Assembly (NCBI RefSeq): GCF_021654775.1
Contig: NZ_AP025343.1
Location: 4,741,501-4,805,500 of the forward strand
Direction of reading: 5' to 3'
From: Paenibacillus azoreducens
Lineage (GTDB): Bacteria > Bacillota > Bacilli > Paenibacillales > Paenibacillaceae
Length of the DNA: 64,000 nt
Program-made: the position numbers and the translations under genes
Notes under the pieces: model-generated
Told to the model about the DNA's origin: nothing
Databases searched by the model: none
Seen by the model: the letters and a program-made list of their open reading frames with translations, nothing else
Shown: piece after piece, positions 16,370 through 25,500 of the stretch
Layout: every line of letters begins with the position of its first letter
How positions within the stretch are numbered: the stretch's first letter is position 1

Positions 16370-17418
16370 TACGATGATATTGGAAGCGTGACGGTAAAAA
16401 CCGCCCCTTCTCCTATGCTGCTGTTCACAGTAATGCCGCCATGATGCATATCGATGATTTTTTTGACGATCGACAGTCCCAGGCCGCTGCCGCCAGCCTC
16501 GCGATTGCGGGATTTATCGGCTTTATAAAAACGGTCAAACACGTATGGTATATCTGCCTTGCCAATTCCACACCCGTTATCCCGGAAAATGACGACCGAT
16601 CCTCTTTTCCGCTGCTGCAGCGAAATCGATATGGTGCCTCCCGCCGGAGTAAATTTGATGCTGTTGTTTAATAAATTAATCCAAACCTGATTGAGCGTAT
16701 CTTCGTCGGCAAAGACGGTGACGCTAGCAAGCTCGATATCCATGTTCAGTTTTTTTTCGACCCATTGCGGCTCACATGCTAGTACAACCGCGCGTAATTG
16801 ACGATCTAACCGGTAACGTTTCGGCTCAAACGGATATTGCTCTGATTCGAGCGATGTCAGCCTAAGCAAATTGCGGCTCAGTTTGGAGATACGTTTGCTT
16901 TCCAGTTCAATAATCTCCAGAATTTCCTTACGTTCTTTATCATCCAGCGTATCATTATCGAGCAGCTCACGCGAAAATCCGCTGATAGACGTTAATGGAG
17001 ACTGGATTTCATGTGACACGTTGGAGATGAATTCCTGCCTCATCCGCTCCAGCCGGCCAAGATCCTCTGCCATTTGATTAATGCTGCTGGCCACCGGTTC
17101 ATAAGGTCCGATTCTTTTCGGATCCGTATCAACTTGAACCTTGTAATCACCCTTGCCGATTTGCTGAAGCACCTCCGTCATATTTTGAAAAAAAAGCCGG
17201 TGGGTTTTGGGTTTAAGCTTGAAGTAGATAAGCAACACAATGAATTCCAACAGGCCGCCAATAACAAGCGCCAAGCCCTGCCGGACATAATCATTCGCCA
17301 AAGATGAAGTTCCGGCTCCACCGTTCAGCCAAAACACCAAAAGAAAACCCATGCTCCAGCATAACAAAAAAACAATAATCAGCGCCAATATCCGCCAAGC
17401 TTTTTGCCAGAACATCAT
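16369..17418 (-). CDS. Sensor histidine kinase
   Basis: 349 aa. Two membrane segments (~10-30 and ~48-68) flank a very short external loop, so it probably senses a signal in or at the membrane. Then come a HAMP-like region, a HisKA dimerisation domain with phospho-accepting His in SNVSHEIQSPLTS (~140), and a HATPase domain with N box NQVWINLLNNSIKF and G boxes DNGCGIGK and GGSGLGLSIV. It overlaps the response regulator gene by 4 nt (ATGA). The partner RR and the MFS exporter downstream suggest an envelope or drug response. Confidence 0.93.
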   Translation of the reverse strand: MMFWQKAWRILALIIVFLLCWSMGFLLVFWLNGGAGTSSLANDYVRQGLALVIGGLLEFIVLLIYFKLKPKTHRLFFQNMTEVLQQIGKGDYKVQVDTDPKRIGPYEPVASSINQMAEDLGRLERMRQEFISNVSHEIQSPLTSISGFSRELLDNDTLDDKERKEILEIIELESKRISKLSRNLLRLTSLESEQYPFEPKRYRLDRQLRAVVLACEPQWVEKKLNMDIELASVTVFADEDTLNQVWINLLNNSIKFTPAGGTISISLQQRKRGSVVIFRDNGCGIGKADIPYVFDRFYKADKSRNREAGGSGLGLSIVKKIIDMHHGGITVNSSIGEGAVFTVTLPISS

Positions 17419-18089
17419 TCCAATAGCTCCAATCGGTAACCAAGGCCGCGGATCGTTTGAATCCGGAAACCGGAGTCTTCCGCCGGAAAACGCTCACGAA
17501 GGCGATTGATATGCACATCGACCGTCCGTTCATTCCCTTCGTAATCGTAACCCCAGATCCATTCGATGAGCTGCTCTCTGGCAAAGGTTTTTCCAGGGTA
17601 ACTCGCCAGTTTAAACAATAGCTCAAATTCTTTTAACGGCAAAGTGATTCCATGCCCATCCACTACAGCTTCGAAAGAAGCTTTGTCAAGCGTAAGCCGG
17701 CCGACCTGAACAATCCTGGAAACGGCAATCCGGTAACGTTTAAGCAGCGCCTTCACCCGGGCCAGAAGCTCTGCCGCTTCAAACGACTTTACGATATAAT
17801 CGTCGGTGCCAAGCTCAAAACCTTTGACCTTCTGCTCCGTTTCGCCGATCGCCGTTAACATGAGCAGAGGAACGTCGTAATGCCTGCGCAGTTCCCTGCA
17901 CAAATCCCATCCGTCCATAGCCGGCATCATAATATCCAAAATGAGCATATCCGGTCTTACCGATTCCAGCATATCCAAGGCATCCGCCCCATTGCCTGCC
18001 TCAAGCACATCAAAACCTTCGCCGCGCAAGATCATTTTTACAAGCCTGCGGATATAGGGATCATCGTCAACGATCATGATTTTTGCCAT
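17415..18089 (-). CDS. OmpR/PhoB-family response regulator
   Basis: 224 aa. The receiver domain has acidic DDD at 8-10, phospho-acceptor Asp in LILDIMMP (~52) and the conserved Lys of IVKSF (~103). The C-terminal winged helix includes GNERTVDVHINRLRERF and TIRGLGYRLE. The canonical KPF after beta5 is KSF here: the cis-proline is replaced by serine. AGGAGG lies upstream of the ATG. It is cotranscribed with the histidine kinase. Confidence 0.93.
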   Translation of the reverse strand: MAKIMIVDDDPYIRRLVKMILRGEGFDVLEAGNGADALDMLESVRPDMLILDIMMPAMDGWDLCRELRRHYDVPLLMLTAIGETEQKVKGFELGTDDYIVKSFEAAELLARVKALLKRYRIAVSRIVQVGRLTLDKASFEAVVDGHGITLPLKEFELLFKLASYPGKTFAREQLIEWIWGYDYEGNERTVDVHINRLRERFPAEDSGFRIQTIRGLGYRLELLE

Positions 18090-18167
18090 TTCTGCCGCCT
18101 CCTCTCTTCAAGAACTTGCCTCTATTATAATGGATACTTGGAATGGCGGGTGTTTTGAAAACTTAGA

Positions 18168-19730
18168 TTAACCACGCGCTTGCGAATCCGGCGATCCTCC
18201 TGCCGGCGCCGACGGGCTGGGGACGGACGACTCCATCATTCTCGCATTGCCCATCCAAGCTGCCACGATAAATCCTGCTGCCGCAATCGCGCTGCCGATC
18301 ACGAATACCAGCCCTGTTCCCTGGGAGAACAAATGCTGAAGCTCATGCAGCAGCCCGGTCGGGAGCGTGGCCCGGATGCTTTCATCAAGCATGATCTGCG
18401 GGTCGGTTAATGTTTTGAGCTGATCTGCAGGCAAAGCAGCAAACCTTTCGCTTTGATCCGATATCCCCGATGCCATCCTGCTTGTCATGAGAATCCCCAA
18501 AATACTCACTCCCATCGTGCCGCCGATCGAGCGGAAAAACTGAACCAATGACGTCGCAATCCCCCGCCGCTCTTTGCCGATCGCCCCAATAGCTGAAGTA
18601 TTCAGTGTCGGTATGATCAAACCGATGCCAACGCCGACAAAAATCATATAAATAATGACATTTATCATCGCAGTATCCACGCCCATGGTAGCCAGCAGGC
18701 CAAAGCCAATCCCCATAAACGCCATGCCCAGCATATTAAATGTGCGGTAGGCATATTTATGCATCAAACGCCCGCCGATGGTTACGGATATCCCCAAAGC
18801 TACCATCATCGGCGTTAAAATATATCCGGCGACGGCAGGGCTTACCCCTATAACTCCCTGAACGTACAGCGGGATGTACGTAACAGCCGCAAACATGCCT
18901 GCGCTCATCAAAAAAGCAACTATAAATGCAACGGATAAAATCCGGTTCTTGAACAATTGCAGCGGAACGATCGGTTCCTTGGCTTTGCTCTCGATCCAGA
19001 GAAACAAGCCCAATAGGACAGCTCCTGCAGCAAATAACCCAATGACCTGCGGCGAACCCCATTGGTATTTCGAATCGCCTCCCAGAACAAGCGCAAGCAG
19101 AATCGCAACAATCGCTCCGCTCATTGACAATGCTCCAAACCAGTCGATGGAGCGCTTGACGGTAAGCTTGCTTTCATTAAGCGCCGCCAAGATAATGATG
19201 AGTGCCGCCAACCCGATCGGCAGATTGATATAAAACACCCACTGCCAGTTTAAATATTCGACAAATAAACCGCCTGCGGCAGGCCCGATAATATTGGCCA
19301 GCGTTGTCAGAGCAGCGAACATGCCCTGCATCTTCCCCCGTTTCTCCAGCGGAACCAGGTCGCCGATAATCGTCACGGCAAGGGGAATCAATGCGCCGGC
19401 CCCAAGTCCTTGAAAACCACGAAAAATAACCAGCTCCGTCATATTTGTCGACAGACTGCATAATACGGAACCAAGCAAAAACAGTACCATACCGGACACG
19501 TATACCTTTTTTCTGCCATACAGATCAGCCAGCTTGCCGAATATTGGCATGCTGGTCGTCGAGGTCAACATATAGATGGAGAATACCCAGCTATATAAGG
19601 ACAAGCCCCCCAATTCACGGGCAACCGTCGGCATTGCCGTCGCCATGATGGTTTGGTCCAGGGTGCTGATCAGCATGCCCAACATCAAGCCGACAAGCAC
19701 CAATGTTACATTCGTCTTTTGATTTGCCAT
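18168..19730 (-). CDS. MFS multidrug exporter, EmrB/QacA (DHA2) type
   Basis: 520 aa from the ATG at 19730, chosen because AAAGGAGTGG lies just upstream; an upstream in-frame ATG at 19844 has no ribosome binding site. It has about 14 membrane segments. DHA2 signatures include STLDQTIMATAMP (motif D1), GKLADLYGRKKVYV (motif A) and IGPAAGGLF with WQWVFYINLP (motif C). It exports drugs using the proton gradient. It lies upstream of the two-component pair, on the same strand, with a long inverted repeat in its leader. Confidence 0.9.
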   Translation of the reverse strand: MANQKTNVTLVLVGLMLGMLISTLDQTIMATAMPTVARELGGLSLYSWVFSIYMLTSTTSMPIFGKLADLYGRKKVYVSGMVLFLLGSVLCSLSTNMTELVIFRGFQGLGAGALIPLAVTIIGDLVPLEKRGKMQGMFAALTTLANIIGPAAGGLFVEYLNWQWVFYINLPIGLAALIIILAALNESKLTVKRSIDWFGALSMSGAIVAILLALVLGGDSKYQWGSPQVIGLFAAGAVLLGLFLWIESKAKEPIVPLQLFKNRILSVAFIVAFLMSAGMFAAVTYIPLYVQGVIGVSPAVAGYILTPMMVALGISVTIGGRLMHKYAYRTFNMLGMAFMGIGFGLLATMGVDTAMINVIIYMIFVGVGIGLIIPTLNTSAIGAIGKERRGIATSLVQFFRSIGGTMGVSILGILMTSRMASGISDQSERFAALPADQLKTLTDPQIMLDESIRATLPTGLLHELQHLFSQGTGLVFVIGSAIAAAGFIVAAWMGNARMMESSVPSPSAPAGGSPDSQARG

Positions 19731-19838
19731 CTTTACCACTCCTTTGAACCCAACAGTACTCCGGATATATAGACTGAATGTAAACGGAGTGTTAAGAAGA
19801 AGCGAGCAAGAGGTAAGAACCTTTAATGCAACAAATAA

Positions 19839-19953
19839 CCCCACAAAGTGTATCGGAAAGAAGTCCGACGACTCTCACAGAGAGGCGCTTTTGCTAAGCA
19901 AAAGCACTGAGTGACGCATGACCTTCGAAGCTTTTTCCGATTACTTTGCAGGG
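19839..19953. repeat. 115-bp imperfect inverted repeat in the exporter leader
   Basis: The outer arms CCCCACAAAGTGTATCGGAAAG and CTTTTTCCGATTACTTTGCAGGG are related as complements, and the centre is a perfect GCTTTTGC-TAA-GCAAAAGC hairpin. The whole could fold as one long stem-loop just upstream of the DHA2 exporter gene. It resembles a MITE or an attenuating leader structure. Confidence 0.6.
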
Positions 19954-19975
19954 ACCCCGGAAGTTTTGATATGTC

Positions 19976-20004
19976 AAAAAAAAAAAGCGGAGTATATCCC
20001 CCGC
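19976..20004 (-). terminator. Rho-independent terminator of the 20084-20668 GNAT gene
   Basis: On the minus strand GCGGGG pairs with CTCCGC around loop GATATA, followed by eleven Ts. It separates the GNAT gene from the exporter leader. Confidence 0.85.
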
Positions 20005-20083
20005 CGTCCATAAACTATTGAAATGACACTTTCTCTTTTGTTTTACCGGATCAATGTTCTATGCCTCTTTCTTTGCTGGTGTC

Positions 20084-20668
20084 TTATTCGCCTTCTCCTT
20101 CCAGCAGTTTAAGGTTACCATCATGAATCATGGAATACAGCTTCAAATCTTCAAATTTTCCTTTTACAAATAAATGTTTTCGCAAAATGCCCTCAAACTC
20201 CATTCCGCATTTTTCCATCACCCGGCTGGATCCAATGTTGGGAAGCAGGCACCTCGCCTCGATCCGAACTAATTTCATCGCTTCAAATCCATACTGCATG
20301 ACTGTTTTGGCGGCTTCACTCATCAATCCCTTATTCCAATGCGCTCTTCCGAGCGCATAAGCCAACTCGGCTCTCGCTTGCTTCGGATGCCAATAGACAA
20401 AACCAACCGTGCCGATGATCTTTCCGGTTTCCATGTCCTCAATGCCCCACGGCGCTACGCTGTTTTCTTCATATAACCGGATGACATGATCCACAAACTG
20501 TTTCGATTCTTCAAGGGTTTGATGCGGATACCAGCTGACATACCTCGGTACTTCTTCATCGGAGCAGTAATCAAAGACGTCGCCGACATCGTTTGCCGTC
20601 AATTTTCTTAAAATCAGCCGTTCCGTTTCCATAACAGGATTGCCGGGATTACGGGTTTCTGGGTCCAT
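20084..20668 (-). CDS. GNAT acetyltransferase, RimJ/RimL type
   Basis: 194 aa from ATG 20668 (AGGAAGGGG upstream; the in-frame ATG at 20704 lacks a site). The start METERLILRKLTANDVGDVF and the C-terminal block GRAHWNKGLMSEAAKTVMQYGF...NIGSSRVMEKCGMEFEG are typical of enzymes that acetylate protein N-termini or small amines. It has its own terminator. Confidence 0.88.
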   Translation of the reverse strand: MDPETRNPGNPVMETERLILRKLTANDVGDVFDYCSDEEVPRYVSWYPHQTLEESKQFVDHVIRLYEENSVAPWGIEDMETGKIIGTVGFVYWHPKQARAELAYALGRAHWNKGLMSEAAKTVMQYGFEAMKLVRIEARCLLPNIGSSRVMEKCGMEFEGILRKHLFVKGKFEDLKLYSMIHDGNLKLLEGEGE

Positions 20669-20781
20669 ATTTATCCCCTTCCTACGCCTTTTCAATAATC
20701 TCATGATTTCAGCCAGGCCGCCGGCTTGTTCCTGTCAACATTCATATGTCAGCTCGGTTTCGATCGTGAATTCTTTTAACT

Positions 20782-21150
20782 TTATTCATCCAGATTCTCA
20801 TAAAATACGATTCTATTGCTGAAAGGATCGATAACGCAGCATTCCCTTGCATGCCACGGCGTTTCTTCCAATCCAGGTCTGGAATAGTTGTACTGTTTAG
20901 CGAGCAGCTTCCGATGGAATGGTTCGAGACCTTTCATTTCGATTCGTATGGCAGCACCCGGACTGCAATCCCCGTAATGTTCGCTGAGATGGATCTGGAT
21001 GTCATGCATGGAGATTTGAAAATAGAGCGGCAGATCCGGTTCGAAACGATGTTCCCAATCCAGCTTGAACCCGAGGTAATTGAGATAAAACTCTTTTGCT
21101 TTCTTCTCGTCGAAGATGCGAAAAATCGGAATGATTCCTTGTGCCGTCAT
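20782..21150 (-). CDS. VOC / glyoxalase-bleomycin resistance-like protein
   Basis: 122 aa, one VOC fold (paired beta-alpha-beta-beta-beta units). IPIFRIFDEKKAKEFYLNYLGFKLDWEHRF at the start and CCVIDPFSNRIVFYE at the end are typical of the bleomycin-resistance-like subgroup, which bind a ligand or metal as dimers. Whether it sequesters a drug is unknown. It is monocistronic. Confidence 0.8.
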   Translation of the reverse strand: MTAQGIIPIFRIFDEKKAKEFYLNYLGFKLDWEHRFEPDLPLYFQISMHDIQIHLSEHYGDCSPGAAIRIEMKGLEPFHRKLLAKQYNYSRPGLEETPWHARECCVIDPFSNRIVFYENLDE

Positions 21151-21264
21151 GCGAACCGCCTCCTAGCTCCACAGATTTAATTAAAACTTTATACAAGTGA
21201 ACCACATTTTTCTAATGATCTCAATTACAATTTCGGATATCTTGGCGTCTATTTATTTACAAAC

Positions 21265-21305
21265 AAAAAAATCCCCGTCAGTTCAAATGAACAATTTCGA
21301 CGGGG
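21265..21305 (-). terminator. Rho-independent terminator of the MFS gene at 21321-22568
   Basis: Minus-strand CCCCGTC pairs with GACGGGG, with an inner GTTCATTTGAAC hairpin, followed by seven Ts. It lies 16 nt after the MFS stop. Confidence 0.88.
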
Positions 21306-21320
21306 GGTAAATTTACTTCC

Positions 21321-22568
21321 TCACAAACGGCGGGTGCATGCCCAGAACAAAAGCGCCAGCGCGCTTACGGCTGCCCCAAGCAGGCAGACCCCGTTCCAGC
21401 CGAAAGAGGCATATACCGACGTGGAAGCTATGGAACCGGCAGCACTGCCAATCGAATAAAAGATCATGTAACCTCCGGTCAATCGGCTCCTTGCCTCGGG
21501 ACGAACGTTAAAGATCAAACTTTGATTCGTAACATGCACCGCTTGTACGGCCATATCGAGCAAAATAATGCCTAAAACCAATGCAAGCAAAGAATGCCGC
21601 AAAAATCCGATCGGCAGCCAAGAAAGCAGCAATAAAGCAAGCGCGATGCCGGTGGTTTTTTGTCCGAATCCCTGGTCCGCCAGACGCCCGGCCCTTGCCG
21701 CAGCAAGCGCTCCCGCGGCGCCTGCAAGACCGAAAGAACCGATTGCCGTATGGGAAAGAGATAGGGGCGCACTGCTTAAAGGCAGCACAAGCGAAGTCCA
21801 TAAAATGCTGAATGAAGCGAAAATAAGCAGCGCTAAAATGGCCCTGATCCGCAGAATCCGTTCCTGCACGAATAGGGCTAGCACCGATTGCAGCAGCTGC
21901 GGATAGCTGAGCGGGGGCTTTTCCCTGTTTTCTGAAGGCATCATCCGCAGTAGAATACAAGCCACGACTAGCAGCAACGCGCCGGAAAAAAGATACACGG
22001 AACGCCAACCTGCAATATCGGTGAGTACCCCGGCAAAGGTTCGGGCCAGCAAGATCCCGATCACCACGCCGCTTGTCACCAAGCCGACAATACGCCCCCG
22101 CTCGGTGGGCGCTGCCAAACTGGACGCATACGCTACAAGCGCCTGAGTTACGACAGCAAGCAGTCCGACCACAGCCAAACCGGCAAACAAAACGATACTG
22201 CTGACTGCCGTACCGACAGCAATCAAAGCCAATACGGATAACAGCATCATGCCCGGAATCAGTCTTCGCCGATTTACTAAATCACCGAGCGGGACAAGGA
22301 GGAACAGTCCGAGCGCATAACAAATCTGGGTTACTGTAATGACGATGCCTATGGATGAATGAGGTAGGCCAAATTCATTGGCCAAAGCATCCAGCAGCGG
22401 CTGCGCATAGTAGATGTTGGCGACGGATAAACCGCAGGCAACCGCAAACAGCAAAGCCATGCGGCGAGAAATTGAAAATTCAGGCATTTTCGCGCCGGCT
22501 GCTTCTCCCCCATCTATTCCAAGCGTTTGAACTGCCGCAGCTGCCTTTTGTTCTTCAAAAATCTCCAT
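21321..22568 (-). CDS. MFS transporter, sugar-efflux/drug type (YybF-like)
   Basis: 415 aa from the ATG at 22568, picked because GGGAGGAG is 11 nt upstream. Twelve membrane segments begin near residue 35 (RMALLFAVACGLSVANIYYAQPLL). Motif A is PLGDLVNRRRLIPG. It is transcribed divergently from a TetR gene and its promoter overlaps a TetR-type operator, so it is probably induced when the regulator binds a toxic ligand. The substrate is unknown. Confidence 0.87.
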   Translation of the reverse strand: MEIFEEQKAAAAVQTLGIDGGEAAGAKMPEFSISRRMALLFAVACGLSVANIYYAQPLLDALANEFGLPHSSIGIVITVTQICYALGLFLLVPLGDLVNRRRLIPGMMLLSVLALIAVGTAVSSIVLFAGLAVVGLLAVVTQALVAYASSLAAPTERGRIVGLVTSGVVIGILLARTFAGVLTDIAGWRSVYLFSGALLLVVACILLRMMPSENREKPPLSYPQLLQSVLALFVQERILRIRAILALLIFASFSILWTSLVLPLSSAPLSLSHTAIGSFGLAGAAGALAAARAGRLADQGFGQKTTGIALALLLLSWLPIGFLRHSLLALVLGIILLDMAVQAVHVTNQSLIFNVRPEARSRLTGGYMIFYSIGSAAGSIASTSVYASFGWNGVCLLGAAVSALALLFWACTRRL

Positions 22569-22614
22569 GATGTATAAAACTCCTCCCTTATCCACATATT
22601 TTACCGATGAGTAT

Positions 22615-22632
22615 ATTATACCGATTGGTATG
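22615..22632 (-). promoter_or_regulatory. MFS promoter -10 box with overlapping TetR operator
   Basis: On the minus strand TATAAT (22615-22620) overlaps the inverted repeat ATACC-GATT-GGTAT (22618-22631). A related sequence, TATACTGATCGATAAG, lies at 22802-22817 in the TetR leader. Repression by the divergent TetR protein is inferred. Confidence 0.65.
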
Positions 22633-22766
22633 TTATGATGGGAATAAACATAACTCTGTTTGCGCAAAACTGTCAAGAGGATAGTGAATTAAATATTTCG
22701 CCAAATAAAAAACATCACTTTTTTCATTGTTCATCCGCCATTTCAACACAATCCAATCTCTTGATT

Positions 22767-22817
22767 TTGACAATCATAACAATATTCGAATAAAATCATA
22801 TTATACTGATCGATAAG
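22767..22817 (+). promoter_or_regulatory. tetR promoter with second candidate operator
   Basis: TTGACA (22767) and TAAAAT (22791) are spaced 18 bp. The downstream TATACTGATCGATAAG (22802-22817) shares 12 of 16 bases with the operator over the MFS promoter. Autoregulation is likely. Confidence 0.55.
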
Positions 22818-22832
22818 AAATGAGGTGCCATA

Positions 22833-23414
22833 ATGGTTCGACAGCGGGAATTTGATGTGGAACAAGCATTGGATGCGGCCATGCAGTTATTTTGGGAAAA
22901 AGGATACGAAGCAACCTCATTAAGCGATTTAACCTCAGCCATGGGGATACAGCGGCCAAGCATCTATGCAACGTTCGGGGATAAGAAAGAGCTTTTTGAA
23001 GCGGCCTTGCGGAGATACACTTCAGCTCACGCCGCCAGTATCCGCACCAAGCTGCAGCGTCATCCGTCGGCGAAAGAAGCCATTCGCGGTTTTTTTGAGG
23101 GAATGGTGGAAGAAGAGTATTCAGGTGGGGGCAGCCGGGGTTGTTTTTGCATTAATACAATCGTCGAGCTGGCGCCGCATGATAAGAAATTCGAAATACT
23201 TACCAGAGAACATGAGATGTATCTCGCGGCCATTTTTCAGGAAACCATCGAAAAGGGCCAGCGCTCAGGCGAGCTTCAAAAAAGTATGGATGCCATAGCC
23301 TTGGCGCAAACGCTTGTCGTTTCATTAATCGGGCTTACCGTCATGATGAAGGCCCGGCCCGAGCGTTCCTTTGTCGATCAATCCGTCCAAGTGATCTTGT
23401 CATTGCTGCATTGA
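22833..23414 (+). CDS. TetR/AcrR family regulator
   Basis: 193 aa. The N-terminal HTH (FDVEQALDAAMQLFWEKGYEATSLSDLTSAMGIQRPSIYATFGDK) is typical of TetR; the C-terminal ligand domain has a cysteine-bearing GCFCINTIVELAP block seen in a widespread TetR subgroup. It likely represses the divergent MFS exporter and itself through matching operators. GAGGTG precedes the ATG. Confidence 0.9.
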   Translation: MVRQREFDVEQALDAAMQLFWEKGYEATSLSDLTSAMGIQRPSIYATFGDKKELFEAALRRYTSAHAASIRTKLQRHPSAKEAIRGFFEGMVEEEYSGGGSRGCFCINTIVELAPHDKKFEILTREHEMYLAAIFQETIEKGQRSGELQKSMDAIALAQTLVVSLIGLTVMMKARPERSFVDQSVQVILSLLH

Positions 23415-23659
23415 GAAATTTTTGCCTGGTACTAATCATTTGGTATTTTCCGCATTAAAGTTCGGCGGTCATTCAATCTATTTTTCGGGCAGATCAATTT
23501 CGACTTGAATCCTGTCCACTGACGTGTAAAAATGGATGTGTGACTGTCTGCTTTCCCTATTCATCCATCGTGAACGCACACAAGATCGCAAACTCCCATG
23601 CGGATATCCCGCCGCGGAGCAGAAACATCATCCTAATATGAGTCTGGAGGACAGCATTC

Positions 23660-24577
23660 ATGAAAACAATCAAGCTGGGAAGCAGCACGCTGGAGGTCCC
23701 TGTTATCGCAGTCGGCTGCATGCGTATCAATTCCCTCGATAAAAACGGCGCGGAGCGGTTCGTGCAAACGGCGCTCGAGGAAGGCGCGAATTTCTTCGAC
23801 CATGCCGATATTTATGGCGGCGGAAATTGCGAGGAAATTTTTGCGGATGCCATACATATGAACAGTGAAATCCGCGAAAAAATCATTCTTCAATCCAAAT
23901 GCGGCATCCGTCCGGGGATGTTCGACTTTTCCAAAGAGCATATTTTGAATTCGGTCGACGGCATTTTGCAAAGACTGAAAACCGATTATCTGGATGTGCT
24001 GCTGCTGCACCGTCCGGATACGCTGGTTGAACCGGAAGAGGTGGCCGAAGCCTTCGATCAACTGGAAACCTCCGGTAAAGTGCGCCATTTCGGCGTATCA
24101 AACCAAAATCCAATGCAAATCCAGCTGCTGAAAAAAGCGGTGAAACAGCCGATCGTTGCTAACCAGCTGCAGCTCAGCATCACGAATTCCACCATGATCT
24201 CAAGCGGCTTTAACGTCAACATGGAAAATGCAGCCGCCGTAAACCGTGACGGCAGCATTCTCGATTTCTGCAGATTAAACGACATTACGATCCAGCCATG
24301 GTCTCCATTCCAATATGGATTTTTTGAAGGCGTGTTCCTCGGTAACGATAAGTTCCCTGAACTCAATCAAAAAATCGATGAAATCGCCGCCAAATACGGC
24401 GTTACGAACACTACGATCGCTATCGCTTGGCTTCTCCGCCATCCGGCAAACATGCAGCCGATCATCGGCACGATGAATATCGGGCGCTTGAAGGATTGCA
24501 TCAAAGCAAGCGAAATCACATTGACCCGCGAAGAATGGTATGAAATCTTCCGTTCTGCAGGCAATATTCTTCCATAA
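23660..24577 (+). CDS. Aldo/keto reductase, YdhF type
   Basis: 305 aa TIM barrel. The catalytic tetrad can be placed: Asp in FFDHADIYGGGN (Asp and Tyr), Lys in LQSKCGI (~79) and His in LLLHRPD (~117). The NADPH-binding C-terminus is present (PIIGTMNIGRLKDC). It reduces aldehydes or ketones with NADPH; the substrate is unknown. It runs in the same direction as the TetR gene but 245 nt away. Confidence 0.88.
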   Translation: MKTIKLGSSTLEVPVIAVGCMRINSLDKNGAERFVQTALEEGANFFDHADIYGGGNCEEIFADAIHMNSEIREKIILQSKCGIRPGMFDFSKEHILNSVDGILQRLKTDYLDVLLLHRPDTLVEPEEVAEAFDQLETSGKVRHFGVSNQNPMQIQLLKKAVKQPIVANQLQLSITNSTMISSGFNVNMENAAAVNRDGSILDFCRLNDITIQPWSPFQYGFFEGVFLGNDKFPELNQKIDEIAAKYGVTNTTIAIAWLLRHPANMQPIIGTMNIGRLKDCIKASEITLTREEWYEIFRSAGNILP

Positions 24578-24620
24578 ACAAAAGGCATGACCACGTAAGA
24601 ATGCTTGTACGTCCGGCTTT

Positions 24621-24659
24621 TATATCAACACCCTATATCAACACCCTATATCAATATCC
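24621..24659. repeat. Three 13-bp direct repeats
   Basis: TATATCAACACCC occurs twice in tandem (24621, 24634) followed by a degenerate third copy, TATATCAATATCC (24647). It lies in the gap between the aldo/keto reductase and L25 genes. No role can be assigned. Confidence 0.7.
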
Positions 24660-24683
24660 GCCAATCTATGATATGGTAGATGA

Positions 24684-24745
24684 AACCCATAGGCATTCCA
24701 CTCCTTCAGAGTGGGGTGCCTTCGTCTGTATTTGCGGGTTTTTTA
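24684..24745 (+). terminator. Structured terminator or attenuator upstream of L25
   Basis: ACCC pairs with GGGT as an outer stem around an inner hairpin (AGGCATTCCACTC-TTCA-GAGTGGGGTGCCT), followed by six Ts. It may end the reductase transcript or attenuate the L25 gene 134 nt further on. A second CGCTG-TTA-CAGCG hairpin near 24835-24847 adds structure to the leader. Confidence 0.6.
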
Positions 24746-24878
24746 CATTTAATGTATTACTATCTATCTGAAAGGATGGAGGGCTGGATGCTATGTTTCT
24801 CTATTGATCCCCGTTCAGGGGAGGTTCGACGGCCGCTGTTACAGCGCTAAGATCACTCATGTAAAGGAGAGGTAGAGC

Positions 24879-25424
24879 ATGGCTACATGCATTCATACAG
24901 AAAGACGTCCGCGATTAAAATCTTCGGGACTACGCAATTTACGTCAGGAGGGGCGTTTGCCGGGGGTTGTGTTCGGTAAAAACGTAGATAACGAAATTAT
25001 TCATATTTCCACTAAGCAATTTGAAAAATGGCTGAAACAAGGGGCATCTGGCTTTATTGAGCTAGAGATGCAAGGCGGGCGAACCATGACGGTGCTGCTG
25101 GAGGAACTTCAGCGGCATCCGGTAACCGGCGCGCTGGTACATGTCGACTTCCAGCTCGTCCAGACGGGTGAGATCATTCGTACAAAACTCGGGGTGAAAT
25201 TCATAGGTACTCCGATCGGAACAAAGACGGGAGGAGTTGTGCAAATCCAGGACCCGTATGTTGAAGTAGAAGCTTTCCCGAAAGATCTGCCATCTACCGT
25301 TGAGATGGACATCAGCGCGATGGAAATCGGGGATACACGCTACGTGAAAGACCTAAATCTACCGCCTGAAGTGACGGTCATCTCTGGGGATAACGAGCTT
25401 CTCGTATCGGTGTCGACGCCTTAA
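24879..25424 (+). CDS. ctc: 50S ribosomal protein L25 / general stress protein Ctc
   Basis: 181 aa, the long two-domain form: an N-terminal 5S rRNA-binding L25 domain (RPRLKSSGLRNLRQEGRLPGVVFGKNVDN) and a C-terminal TL5-like beta domain. It binds 5S rRNA in the large subunit; in Bacillus, Ctc is stress-induced. AAAGGAGAGG precedes the ATG at 24879. The leader is rich in secondary structure. I see no clear sigma-B promoter. Confidence 0.93.
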   Translation: MATCIHTERRPRLKSSGLRNLRQEGRLPGVVFGKNVDNEIIHISTKQFEKWLKQGASGFIELEMQGGRTMTVLLEELQRHPVTGALVHVDFQLVQTGEIIRTKLGVKFIGTPIGTKTGGVVQIQDPYVEVEAFPKDLPSTVEMDISAMEIGDTRYVKDLNLPPEVTVISGDNELLVSVSTP

Positions 25425-25500
25425 TGATATAGGGGCTGTTCCATCTGTGAAGTGACCCTAAATAGCCATACGTCACACCTTTCTTAACACAATTCGTATT

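Noticed and set aside
24684..24878. Known riboswitch before L25
   Set aside because: I could not match the conserved core of any known class; only hairpins and a terminator are supported.
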